A stretch of DNA of 64,000 bases from Bacteroides pyogenes DSM 20611 = JCM 6294 (lineage in GTDB: Bacteria; Bacteroidota; Bacteroidia; Bacteroidales; Bacteroidaceae), in assembly GCF_000428105.1 (NCBI RefSeq), contig NZ_ATZH01000008.1, forward strand, positions 62,001 to 126,000, in the 5' to 3' direction. Positions 44,012 to 51,934 of this stretch are shown here, in pieces. Every line of letters begins with the position of its first letter. The stretch's first letter is position 1. Both the position numbers and the translations under genes were made by a program. The notes beneath the pieces are model-generated. The model was not told where the DNA came from. It searched no databases and saw only the letters and a list, made by a program, of their open reading frames with translations.

Positions 44012-44575
44012 ATGAAAAGTTTTGCACCAAAGCCGTGGGTAGTACCACAGCCTGTGCTGATTATAGGCACATATAATAAGGATGGAGTTGCCAATGCAAT
44101 GAACGCTGCCTGGGCAGGACAGTGGGACATGAAAGAGATTATGATCTCGATGGGAAATCACGTTACCACAGACAACCTAAAAAATGGCGGTGAGTTTACC
44201 GTTGCATTCGCTACCAAGAAAACCATGGTGGGTTCTGATTTCGTGGGTATTGTTTCTGCCAAGAACGATCCAAAAAAGATGGAGAAAACAGGATGGAACA
44301 TCAAGAAGGCAACTATGGTTAACGCTCCCGTATTTACAGATTTTCCTATGACTTTGGAGTGTCGCATCAAGGAAAAGATTGACGAGTCGGAAGAGGGCTA
44401 TTACATCGTGGCAGAGATAGTCAACATCCTTGTGGATGAGAACTATCTGGCAGAAGATGGCAAGCCCGACATGGAGAAGATGGAACTCATCGTGTTCGAC
44501 CCGATACATCATGGTTACATCGAACTTGGCAAGACCATTGGAAAGGCATTCTCAGATGGCAAGGCTTTGAAATGA
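44012..44575 (+). CDS. Flavin reductase/flavoredoxin family protein
   Basis: A 187-residue FMN-binding split-barrel protein: WVVPQPVLIIGTYNKDGVAN, MNAAWAGQWD, EFTVAFATKKTMVGSDFVGI and the C-terminal FDPIHHGYIELGKTIGKAFS. Members transfer electrons through FMN. It overlaps the MBL-fold gene by 4 bases (ATGA). Confidence 0.88.
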   Translation: MKSFAPKPWVVPQPVLIIGTYNKDGVANAMNAAWAGQWDMKEIMISMGNHVTTDNLKNGGEFTVAFATKKTMVGSDFVGIVSAKNDPKKMEKTGWNIKKATMVNAPVFTDFPMTLECRIKEKIDESEEGYYIVAEIVNILVDENYLAEDGKPDMEKMELIVFDPIHHGYIELGKTIGKAFSDGKALK

Positions 44576-45327
44576 TGACACTCAGATACATCTTCCATAG
44601 TGGTTTTCTGCTTGAAACGGCTCGGTGCATCCTGGTCTTTGACTACTGGATGGATCCTGCCGATGTCATGAGTGGCTACATGAATACATGTAAACATGTG
44701 TACGTGTTTTCAAGCCACTTCCATGAGGACCACTTCACGAAAGCAATCTTCAAATGGAAGAATAGCATCCCCAATATCACATACATCCTGTCAAAGGATA
44801 TACTCAAACGCCGAAGAGCGCAGAAAGAGGATGCCGATGTATGGATGACCAAAGGAGCGGTATGGGAAGATGAGAACCTGAAAGTGTCAGCTACAGGCAG
44901 CAATGACAGTGGCGTGAGCTGGATTGTTGAAACAGAAGGTAAAACCATCTTTCATGCTGGTGACTTGTGTAACTGGTACGCACGCTTTCTTGTTGACGGC
45001 ACGCCTGAAGGAGAGGTCTTCAGTGAAGAGTTTGGTCAATACATCAATCCTGTGGCAGAGGAAAAATGGTTCCTTGGTGAACTTAAAGACATCCGAAAGA
45101 TTACCGACTCGTTTGACCTTGTGATGTTCCCTGTGGACGGACGCATCGGCAACGGTTATACGCTTGGAGGGCGTCAGTTTATCGAACGCCTCAAGGTTGG
45201 GATGTTCGTTCCAATGCACTTTGTCATGAGTGGGTTTGAGAGTGCTTGGCGCATGGAGCCTTTCTGCAAAGAAAAGGATGTCCCCTTTTGGTGCATCGGG
45301 CACGAAGGAGACAGCATAACAATATAA
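44572..45327 (+). CDS. MBL-fold metal hydrolase
   Basis: A 251-residue UlaG/RomA-like protein: LRYIFHSGFLLET, VYVFSSHFHEDHF (the HxHxDH metal motif), IFHAGDLCNWY and FVPMHFVMSG. Metal ligands are complete. Between residues about 36 and 46 the coding sequence is itself a CATG-rich stretch similar to noncoding arrays elsewhere in the window. It ends the cargo operon. Confidence 0.87.
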   Translation: MMTLRYIFHSGFLLETARCILVFDYWMDPADVMSGYMNTCKHVYVFSSHFHEDHFTKAIFKWKNSIPNITYILSKDILKRRRAQKEDADVWMTKGAVWEDENLKVSATGSNDSGVSWIVETEGKTIFHAGDLCNWYARFLVDGTPEGEVFSEEFGQYINPVAEEKWFLGELKDIRKITDSFDLVMFPVDGRIGNGYTLGGRQFIERLKVGMFVPMHFVMSGFESAWRMEPFCKEKDVPFWCIGHEGDSITI

Positions 45328-45353
45328 TATTAACACATTAAATCGTTAAAACA

Positions 45354-45533
45354 ATGGACGCAAAAGAAAAAGTATTAGCAACAATGAAAGAGGCAGGTCA
45401 GCCTCTCAACGCAGGTAAAATCGCAGAACTCAGCGGTCTCGACCGCAAAGAGGTAGATGCAGCCATGAAGCAGCTGAAGGCAGAGGGCGCAATCGTCTCT
45501 CCTGTTCGTTGCAAATGGGCACCTGCAGAGTAA
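45354..45533 (+). CDS. Small winged-helix protein, copy 1
   Basis: A 59-residue protein ([57 protein letters not shown]). The A-G-K-I-A-E-L-S-G helix-turn-helix and the W-A-P wing end fit a minimal transcription-factor-like fold. A copy identical except for a few bases lies at 48800-48979, with the same 23 bases upstream. The copies bracket a 3.3-kb mosaic segment. Confidence 0.75.
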   Translation: MDAKEKVLATMKEAGQPLNAGKIAELSGLDRKEVDAAMKQLKAEGAIVSPVRCKWAPAE

Positions 45534-45548
45534 AAACTTTAATGGCTT

Positions 45549-45582
45549 GGTACTGCGGTCTTGAATAACAGGCTGCAGTACC
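45549..45582 (+). terminator. Hairpin after winged-helix copy 1
   Basis: GGTACTGC/GCAGTACC, an 8-base-pair stem with an 18-base loop, 15 bases after the stop and followed by a pyrimidine-rich stretch. Confidence 0.45.
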
Positions 45583-45632
45583 TTCCTTTCCTATCTGAAC
45601 TTCTGTACCACCAATAGGATGATTACCCGACT

Positions 45633-45650
45633 GCAAAGGTATACCTTTGC
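45633..45650. promoter_or_regulatory. Perfect 18-bp palindrome with two opposed -7 boxes
   Basis: GCAAAGGTATACCTTTGC reads the same on both strands and contains TATACCTTTG in each direction, so two -7 elements share one palindrome. It may be a bidirectional promoter or the site of a dimeric regulator. Confidence 0.45.
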
Positions 45651-45767
45651 TACGTTTTTTTTATAAAGTAACAAAACATTCGCCACATAGTAGCCATGCA
45701 AGATATTTGTTTGTCTTGTTATATGCGATTTTTTATGGAAATTTCATTGTTTTTCAAAAAAAATTCG

Positions 45768-45775
45768 TACCTTTG
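45768..45775 (+). promoter_or_regulatory. -7 box TACCTTTG upstream of the mosaic segment
   Basis: TACCTTTG with a TTG about 18 bases upstream, 66 bases before the ATG of the truncated AlbA_2 remnant. It would now drive the fragment series. Confidence 0.5.
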
Positions 45776-45841
45776 CACCGAAATGTCAGATACACATGAA
45801 TACTGAACAAGTATGAGGTGACACAGAACAGGAAGAAATAT

Positions 45842-46274
45842 ATGGCATTACCAATAAACATCGACGAACTGCAGAAGGGGAAGACTATGGAATGGTCACT
45901 TCCTTACGACGGTGCCCGTACATCAGGCTTTTGTTGACGAGAAGGCTTATCTTGTCTCTATTGGCAAGGAACTGGATGAGGGTGGCAAGAAAGAAGGAAA
46001 GAAAGACAATGATTTCCCAAAATACTTCCCAAAAGAATCTATGGAAGAAATAACTGATAGACAGCGGATTATACTATCATTGGTGCAGAGTGATTGCACT
46101 TTAACTTCCCAAAAGATTTCCCAAAAGATTTCGGAAAAAGAACCTGTAACACAGAGAACGATAAAAAAAGATATTGCAGACCTGCAATCCAAAGGCATAC
46201 TCTCTCGTGAAGGCGGTCGCAAGAATGGCCGATGGGTGATAACAAACAAAAATGACAACAAAAATCGTGAGTAG
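45842..46274 (+). pseudogene. AlbA_2-type DNA-binding/ATPase gene with internal deletion
   Basis: The ATG at 45842 starts MALPINIDELQKGKTMEW, the conserved head of AlbA_2 (divergent AAA-4, RecG-like) proteins. After about 30 codons the frame is lost at a TGA. In another frame the C-terminal part continues: VPVHQAFVDEKAYLVSIG, then ITDRQRIILSLVQSDCTLTS and a winged helix TIKKDIADLQSKGILSREGG. The central several hundred codons are missing. Only the two ends remain. Confidence 0.7.
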
Positions 46275-46321
46275 TGCAGAAATCAGAGTTATTGGCAACG
46301 CTTGACCCATTCTTAAGATAA
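46271..46321 (+). pseudogene. Thioredoxin C-terminal fragment
   Basis: Directly joined to the previous remnant, 16 codons read VVQKSELLATLDPFLR. The intact thioredoxin at 42311 ends VVDKAELLATLDPFLK. No upstream thioredoxin sequence is present. Its TAA overlaps the next ATG. Confidence 0.65.
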
Positions 46322-46474
46322 TGAAAGCATATACATATATAGATAAAGGCAGGTTTGAAGATTGACACCACACCGCTCATCACCCACCGTTTTCCGTTGG
46401 AGAGGATAGCTGAAGCCTATGAACTCTTTGAGCAGAAGCGAGATGGAGTTATCAAAGTGGCCATAACTCAATAA
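46321..46474 (+). pseudogene. Zinc alcohol dehydrogenase remnant, two ends joined
   Basis: Starts MKAYTYIDKGRFE, the usual head of a zinc-dependent alcohol dehydrogenase, then breaks. In a different frame the end of the same family follows: IDTTPLITHRFPLERIAEAY, ELFEQKRDGVIKVAI. About 300 internal codons are missing. Confidence 0.65.
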
Positions 46475-46487
46475 CCAAATCAGACAA

Positions 46488-48260
46488 ATGAAGATACATG
46501 AAATCATATTCAGCCCCACAGGTGGAACTCATCGAGTGGTCGAAATCCTACTCTTTCTGCTTCTTACCTTTTTCCTGGCTTATATCCAGACTACAGAGGC
46601 GAAAGGTCAATCCTCATGTTTTTCATATGGAGCAAGCATTATGAATGGGGATATATATTGCGGTCATCAGGAGGATAGTGCTTTTGCCATGCACAGCGTC
46701 ATGAAATTTCCACAGGCTTTATACGTAGCAGACTACTTGCACAAGAAAGGACTGACACTGAGCGACTCTGTTCTTGTACACAAGGATAGTCTGGACGCTG
46801 AGACATGGTCGCCTATGCTTTCAATATTTGAAGGTATGCGTTATTTCACATTTGCAGAGTTAATAGAATGGTCATTGAAACAGAGCGACAATAATGCGTG
46901 CGACCTTTTGTTTGCATCATGCGGACAGCCGGATGCAGTAGAGAAATATATCCATACGCTTGGATTCAAAGACATCCATGTGCAACTGACGGAGAAGGAG
47001 ATGAAAAAGAATCCTCATAGAGCCATAGAAAACTCAGCCACTCCAAAAGAAATGGCAAGGCTCTTGGAGTGGTTTTATCTTCATAGGGATGATAACAAGA
47101 ATCTCTCCTTTATCTGGGATACAATGGCAGATTGTAATACTGGTAAGCAACGCATAGAAGCAGCCTTGCCCAAAGACGGCAAACTGATTCACAAGACAGG
47201 TTCTGGTTTTCCTTCTTCTGACGGAAGACAAGATAGAAACGATGTTGGGATCGTTCTGTTGCCCGACGGTTCTCACTTGTCTATTGCCATCTTCTTCCCA
47301 AAGTCAAAAGAGGAGAAAGAGGTGGCAGAGATTGCAGAACAATGTCTGATGCGCATCCAGGCGGATAATTTCCTTCTCAACATTCCGCCAGATCTACAAC
47401 ACAAACAGACATTGGCTATACTCAGAGCTATAGATGGAGATAACAAAGAGTTGACAGCTGTCCGCAATGCCCGGAATGCTCCACCCAAGTATTCTGACCA
47501 TGTGGAAACAAAGATGATTACCCCAATCATGCGCCTTTATGAGCCCAAGGGAAGTCAAGACCAACACCTTCCAGTCTTGTTGTATCTGCATGGAGGTGGC
47601 TGGACTTTTGGCAGCATCAACAGTTGTGGAAGGTTCTGTGATGCCCTGGCTGCATCGGGCAAGATGAGAGTTATAGCTCCTGACTATCGTTTGGCTCCAG
47701 AGCACCCTTATCCTGAAGGACTGGACGATTGTATCTCTGCCGTGAATTACATCATCGACCATGCTGCAGAGCTGCATATTGATGTCAACCACATCACCAT
47801 TGGCGGTGACAGTTCGGGAGGCAACCTTGCCCTGGCCACAGCTTTGTCAGAAACATGCCGCGGCAAAATAGAATCCTTGCTTCTGTTCTACCCTGTGACA
47901 AAGGCTTTTGACGATGGTTCGGAATCATGGAAGCAATATGGTAAAGGCTTTGGTTTGGATGCCGAAATCATGGAAGCTTTCAATCGGGCGTACACCATCA
48001 ATGCAGACAACCGCTGTTCCTCCATCAGCGTAGGCCTGTGTAGTGATGAAGAGTTGAACATGCTTCCGAGAACCTTGCTCATAGCTGCAGAAAGGGATAT
48101 TCTGCGCGATCAAGGATTGAATCTTGCAGAAAGAATGTGCGGAAAGATACAACGGATAGAATATAAAGGAGCCGTACATCTTTTCATCACAGTTCCCGGG
48201 CAGGATACGGCATTTGACAGAGCAGTCAAAGATGCCATTGGATTTATCTGTAACAAATAA
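46488..48260 (+). CDS. Chimeric class A beta-lactamase fused to an alpha/beta esterase
   Basis: A 590-residue protein in three parts. Residues 1-20 (MKIHEIIFSPTGGTHRVVEI) are the head of an EFR1-type flavodoxin/ferredoxin protein, then run into a hydrophobic signal (LLFLLLTFFLAYIQTTEAKG). Residues 40-290 are a class A beta-lactamase: S-V-M-K in MHSVMKFPQALY, S-D-N in LKQSDNNACDLLF, an E-N region in HRAIENSATPKEMARLLE and K-T-G in LIHKTGSGFPS. Residues 345-590 are an HSL-type esterase: LYLHGGGWTFGS and GDSSGGNLALA. The serine hydrolase cores look intact. The flavodoxin head suggests that a deletion fused its start to a beta-lactamase missing its own first codons. Confidence 0.8.
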   Translation: MKIHEIIFSPTGGTHRVVEILLFLLLTFFLAYIQTTEAKGQSSCFSYGASIMNGDIYCGHQEDSAFAMHSVMKFPQALYVADYLHKKGLTLSDSVLVHKDSLDAETWSPMLSIFEGMRYFTFAELIEWSLKQSDNNACDLLFASCGQPDAVEKYIHTLGFKDIHVQLTEKEMKKNPHRAIENSATPKEMARLLEWFYLHRDDNKNLSFIWDTMADCNTGKQRIEAALPKDGKLIHKTGSGFPSSDGRQDRNDVGIVLLPDGSHLSIAIFFPKSKEEKEVAEIAEQCLMRIQADNFLLNIPPDLQHKQTLAILRAIDGDNKELTAVRNARNAPPKYSDHVETKMITPIMRLYEPKGSQDQHLPVLLYLHGGGWTFGSINSCGRFCDALAASGKMRVIAPDYRLAPEHPYPEGLDDCISAVNYIIDHAAELHIDVNHITIGGDSSGGNLALATALSETCRGKIESLLLFYPVTKAFDDGSESWKQYGKGFGLDAEIMEAFNRAYTINADNRCSSISVGLCSDEELNMLPRTLLIAAERDILRDQGLNLAERMCGKIQRIEYKGAVHLFITVPGQDTAFDRAVKDAIGFICNK

Positions 48261-48283
48261 TAAAACAATTCTCTGTCACTGAA

Positions 48284-48520
48284 ATGCGTTTCAACAATAT
48301 TGTTACTTCTCCTTGTAAAGAACTTAACTGGGCATATATCAATTTTCTTCAGGTTGGAAAGCATATTGTTATGCCATCCTTCAATATCGAGGAAGACAAT
48401 ATAGCGTATCAGTATGTCAAAAATGCCTTTCCTGATTGTCATATACACCTGTTAGAAATGACGGAAATAGCAAAAGAAGGAGGAGCTTTGCATTGTATCA
48501 GTTGGAACATTCAAAGATGA
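48284..48520 (+). pseudogene. C-terminal fragment of an agmatine deiminase-like gene
   Basis: From about 48317, KELNWAYINFLQVGKHIVMP leads to EMTEIAKEGGALHCISWNIQ, the last fifth of a deiminase including the catalytic-Cys block GGALHC. The equivalent of the intact gene at 28311 (DLSWAYINCLQTQDFIIIPG, EEHGGALNCLTW) is clear. The first 11 codons are of other origin. The fragment alone cannot be an enzyme. Confidence 0.65.
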
Positions 48521-48542
48521 GGACTGATTAAACCCAACAATA

Positions 48543-48746
48543 ATGACCGCACCGAATATTGAATCATCCACACGAGAAGAGCGTTTGGATTATGTTCTGA
48601 ATGAATGGAAATGCTTACACAACTGTGAGTTGTGCGGCAAATGCCATGTTCTTAAAGGCCGATGCGAAGAATTGCTCTATGCCGACTATATAGACGGCAA
48701 GCGGTCGTATATGGATATAACATTGGAAATAAGAAGCAACAGATGA
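48543..48746 (+). CDS. Small Cys-rich protein
   Basis: A 67-residue protein with WKCLHNCELCGKCHVLKGRC and LYADYIDGKRSYMDI. The clustered C-x3-C-x2-C-x2-C could bind a metal or cluster. I believe similar small Bacteroidales proteins exist but cannot name a family. It lies just before winged-helix copy 2. Confidence 0.55.
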   Translation: MTAPNIESSTREERLDYVLNEWKCLHNCELCGKCHVLKGRCEELLYADYIDGKRSYMDITLEIRSNR

Positions 48747-48799
48747 GTCTATGACACTAGATACAACCTATAATAATAACACATTAAATCGTTAAAACA

Positions 48800-48979
48800 A
48801 TGGACGCAAAAGAAAAAGTATTAGCAACAATGAAAGAGGCAGGTCAGCCTCTTAACGCAGGTAAAATCGCAGAACTCAGCGGTCTCGACCGCAAAGAGGT
48901 AGATGCAGCCATGAAGCAGCTGAAGGCAGAGGGCGCAATCGTCTCTCCTGTTCGTTGCAAATGGGCACCTGTAGAGTGA
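48800..48979 (+). CDS. Small winged-helix protein, copy 2
   Basis: 59 codons almost identical to 45354-45533: the copies differ at one internal silent base and in the last two codons (…PVE against …PAE, TGA against TAA). The shared block begins at 45331/48777, before the start codons, and ends within the final codons. The near identity indicates recent duplication. Confidence 0.75.
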   Translation: MDAKEKVLATMKEAGQPLNAGKIAELSGLDRKEVDAAMKQLKAEGAIVSPVRCKWAPVE

Positions 48980-49067
48980 TGGTACAGGACTCGACAACAT
49001 ATTATGTATGGATAGGCGGGTCATGTGACTACGGTCATAAAGAACCGACGCACGAAGCAAGATCAGA

Positions 49068-49115
49068 ATCCCAAGCTCGCTTGGGTTATGCCTTGCAAGA
49101 AGGAGGAAGACGAAG
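49068..49115 (+). repeat. Interspersed palindrome repeat, copy B
   Basis: CAAGCTCGCTTG (a 12-base palindrome-like dyad) followed about 20 bases later by GAGGAAGACGAAGTCAA, matching copies A and C. It lies in the gap between winged-helix copy 2 and the polymerase gene; that 228-base gap holds no other gene. Confidence 0.5.
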
Positions 49116-49207
49116 TCAACGTGCTGGTGGTACATGACATGGCAACATAAGCATCAAGGAAATAGCAAGGATATGCGAGACATATCATCTTAACAATCAA
49201 TAGTATT

Positions 49208-50794
49208 ATGGCCGAGGACAACCGTACATATATAGCCATCGACCTGAAATCGTTCTTCGCTTCCGTGGAATGCGTAGAGCGAGGTCTCGATCCGCTCACA
49301 ACCAATCTTGTTGTGGCAGACGTGAGCAGGACAGAGAAGACCATCTGTCTGGCCGTTTCCCCTTCCCTCAAAGCCTACGGCATTGGAGGAAGGGCACGAC
49401 TGTTTGAGGTTATGCAGCGGTTGCGTGAAGTTAACCGACGAAGGAGCGAGCGGAGAGCCGAGCTTGCTCGGGCTATCCCGAGCGAGGAGGAGGAAGACGC
49501 AGTCAACAATGAGCGAAGGTACAAGAGCCCTTTCTGTCGCCTGACTGGAAAGTCGTGGAAGGACGAGGAACTCAAAGTTCACGAAGATTGGGAAGTTGAC
49601 TACATTGCTGCCCCTCCTCGCATGGCCAAATACATTGAATACAGCACACGTATCTATCAGATATACCTGAAATACGTCGCTCCAGAGGATATTCACGTGT
49701 ATTCCATCGACGAGGTCTTTATGGACGTGACGGCTTACCTTGACACATACAGGATGACGGCCCATGAACTTGCCATGACCATGATACGTGATGTACTGAA
49801 GAATACCGGGATAACGGCTACTGCCGGCATCGGCACAAACCTTTACCTCTGCAAGATAGCCATGGACATCATGGCAAAGAAGGCTCCTGCTGACAAGGAC
49901 GGTGTGCGCATTGCGGAACTCAATGAGATGAGTTACCGGGAACAGCTGTGGGACTATACCCCAATCACCAAGTTCTGGCGTGTGGGCAAAGGCATAGCAG
50001 AAAAACTTGCTCAATATGGTATGTACACCATGGGCGATGTGGCTCTCTGTTCCGTAGAGCGTGAGGGACTGCTTTACAAGCTCTTTGGTGTAAATGCGGA
50101 ACTCCTTATCGACCATGCCTGGGGATGGGAACCTGTCACGATGGACTATGTGAAAGCCTATCGACCTGAGACCAATTCGCTGAGCAGCGGACAGGTGCTT
50201 ACAGAGCCCTACACATTCCATAAAGCAAGGGTCGTTGCCCAGGAGATGGCGGATGCCGTTGCTCTCGACCTTGTGAGCAAACGGCTCGTTACAGACCAAC
50301 TGGTGCTGACAGTAGGCTATGACATCGAGTCTTTGACGAACCCAGACATTCGTGACAGCTACCATGGCGATGTCACGACAGACCATTATGGCCGTCAAGT
50401 ACCAAAGCAGGCTCATGGAACCGCCAACTTGGACAAGCACACTTCATCTACCAGACAGATTATGAAGGCTGTAGCATCCCTCTACGACCGGATTGTCAAC
50501 CCCAACCTGCTGATACGTCGCCTAACACTAACAACCAACCATGTCATCAGTGAAGAGAGTGCCAGAACAACGAGCTCCACTCCCATACAGTTAGACCTGT
50601 TCACCGACTATGAAGCATTGGAGGCACAACATAAAGCCGAGGAAGAGGCACAGGCTAAGGAGCGAAGGATGCAGGAGACACTGCTGAGTATCAAGAGCAA
50701 GTTCGGCAAGAACTCCATACTTCGGGGACTAAACCTTGAAGAAGGGGCTACAGCCATAGAACGCAATAAACAGATAGGAGGACACAAAGCCTAA
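49208..50794 (+). CDS. Y-family DNA polymerase (UmuC/DinB type)
   Basis: A 528-residue error-prone polymerase. Catalytic motifs are intact: AIDLKSFFASVEC and VYSIDEVFMDVT with the Asp-Glu pair. The helix-hairpin-helix region is visible (GIGTNLYLCKIAMDI, FWRVGKGIAEKLAQYGMYTM). The clamp-binding motif QLDLF is near the C-terminus. Residues about 77-98 (RRSERRAELARAIPSEEEED) are encoded by an inserted palindromic repeat absent from the usual fold. It is followed by a YolD-like gene sharing the stop/start bases TAATG. Mobile-element copies can give SOS mutagenesis. Confidence 0.9.
   Translation: MAEDNRTYIAIDLKSFFASVECVERGLDPLTTNLVVADVSRTEKTICLAVSPSLKAYGIGGRARLFEVMQRLREVNRRRSERRAELARAIPSEEEEDAVNNERRYKSPFCRLTGKSWKDEELKVHEDWEVDYIAAPPRMAKYIEYSTRIYQIYLKYVAPEDIHVYSIDEVFMDVTAYLDTYRMTAHELAMTMIRDVLKNTGITATAGIGTNLYLCKIAMDIMAKKAPADKDGVRIAELNEMSYREQLWDYTPITKFWRVGKGIAEKLAQYGMYTMGDVALCSVEREGLLYKLFGVNAELLIDHAWGWEPVTMDYVKAYRPETNSLSSGQVLTEPYTFHKARVVAQEMADAVALDLVSKRLVTDQLVLTVGYDIESLTNPDIRDSYHGDVTTDHYGRQVPKQAHGTANLDKHTSSTRQIMKAVASLYDRIVNPNLLIRRLTLTTNHVISEESARTTSSTPIQLDLFTDYEALEAQHKAEEEAQAKERRMQETLLSIKSKFGKNSILRGLNLEEGATAIERNKQIGGHKA
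49437..49512 (+). repeat. Interspersed palindrome repeat, copy C, inside the polymerase gene
   Basis: GCTCGGG-CTAT-CCCGAGC (extended to about 10 pairs with one wobble) followed by GAGGAAGACGCAGTCAA. It is in frame and is translated within the polymerase. The 17-base block is shared with copies A and B. Confidence 0.55.
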
Positions 50795-51216
50795 TGGATA
50801 AATACGCCCATATCATTGACTTGCCCCACCATGTATCAAAGGTCAGGCCACAAATGACCATGTATCAGCGTGCAGCTCAGTTCGCTCCCTTTGCGGCTCT
50901 AACAGGGCATAGTGCAGCCATCAGTGAAACGGCAAGACTGACAGACAAGGCGATAGAACTCGCTGAGAATGAGTGCGAAGTGCTCAACCAGAAAATCACA
51001 TTACTTTTAGCGCACCTCGACGAACATCCGTATGTCCGCATTACATACTTTGTTCCTGACTTGCAGAAGGAAGGTGGCAAATATGAGACACATTCGGGTC
51101 TCATCAAGTCCTGGGATGAGTACGAACAAAAGATTACCTTCGACGACAACACGCAAATCAAGGCAAATGAAATCATTGACATAAAAGGGGAATTGTTCGA
51201 TAACAGAGCATTTTGA
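50794..51216 (+). CDS. YolD-like partner of the Y-family polymerase
   Basis: A 140-residue protein starting MDKYAHIIDLPHHVSKVRPQ, with MYQRAAQFAPFAALTGHSAA, fitting YolD-like proteins that sit next to UmuC-type polymerases. The C-terminal part (HSGLIKSWDEYEQKITFDDN, IKANEIIDIKGEL) is also typical. The ATG overlaps the polymerase stop. Confidence 0.85.
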   Translation: MDKYAHIIDLPHHVSKVRPQMTMYQRAAQFAPFAALTGHSAAISETARLTDKAIELAENECEVLNQKITLLLAHLDEHPYVRITYFVPDLQKEGGKYETHSGLIKSWDEYEQKITFDDNTQIKANEIIDIKGELFDNRAF

Positions 51217-51315
51217 ATGTTCATCACCGATTGAAGTGTAGCCACATAATGCACCTGTAGAAGCATCCAATAAGGCTGCCACTACAATTCTTAGTCATTA
51301 CATGTAGAACTATGA

Positions 51316-51429
51316 CTATCTATCCCGTCTGAAATCATTGCGCTCGTCCCCATGCCACCATGCTCCTAAGAAAGCGAACAGCACGCGGAAGACAACGACA
51401 ATGACAACAATATCAAATATCTCATTCAT
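51316..51429 (-). CDS. Tiny membrane protein
   Basis: 37 codons (MNEIFDIVVIVVVFRVLFAF then LGAWWHGDERNDFRRDR): one TM helix and a charged tail. It lies 8 bases downstream of the SLOG gene on the same strand, so it is probably cotranscribed. No family recognised. Confidence 0.4.
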   Translation of the reverse strand: MNEIFDIVVIVVVFRVLFAFLGAWWHGDERNDFRRDR

Positions 51430-51436
51430 AAGCGTT

Positions 51437-51934
51437 CTAATATAAGTTTGTAACAGAAATACCCATCTCTCTTGCCTTTCTTATGGTGTAATAAGTTCCT
51501 CCTCTTTCCCTACCATCATAATAGGCAATAATCTGTGCTGCATTGCATACCATAAACTCATCCCTGTCAAGGAAACACCTCGGATAATAATGTTCCGACA
51601 ATACAATCACCTCGTCTGCTTTTTCTATAAGTTCATCGTAACACCTCCTGTCATGTGTTTTGAACCTGCCAGCCTGTCCTCTGAAAGGTATTGCGGCGAT
51701 GAGCACCATTCCTGGGTGAGAGAGCTTCAGAGACTGTACGGTCTGAGCTGCCATAAGGTCTATGCCTGTGGCAAATCCCGAAATGAAGTTTCGGATGCCA
51801 TTGTCGTATGCTACGACAATGGCTCGTGACAGACGTTGCCTGATAATCTCTTTTCGTGAGAAGTCATAGTAACGATGTCCTGTGAAGGCTGCTGATTTAG
51901 CCCTGTCAAATGAGTTGTTGTTTCTTTTTTTCAT
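51437..51934 (-). CDS. SLOG-family protein (DUF1273-like)
   Basis: A 165-residue Rossmann-like protein: SAAFTGHRYYDFSRKEIIRQ, NFISGFATGIDLMAAQTVQS, ADEVIVLSEHYYP and QIIAYYDGRERGGTYYTIRK. The TGHR and GFATGID motifs are characteristic of YspA/DUF1273 SLOG proteins thought to bind nucleotide-derived ligands. It overlaps the phosphoribosyltransferase-like gene by 4 bases. Confidence 0.83.
   Translation of the reverse strand: MKKRNNNSFDRAKSAAFTGHRYYDFSRKEIIRQRLSRAIVVAYDNGIRNFISGFATGIDLMAAQTVQSLKLSHPGMVLIAAIPFRGQAGRFKTHDRRCYDELIEKADEVIVLSEHYYPRCFLDRDEFMVCNAAQIIAYYDGRERGGTYYTIRKAREMGISVTNLY

Noticed and set aside
49190..50440. A 416-codon - strand frame opposite the Y-family polymerase.
   Set aside because: Shadow of a polymerase with complete catalytic motifs.
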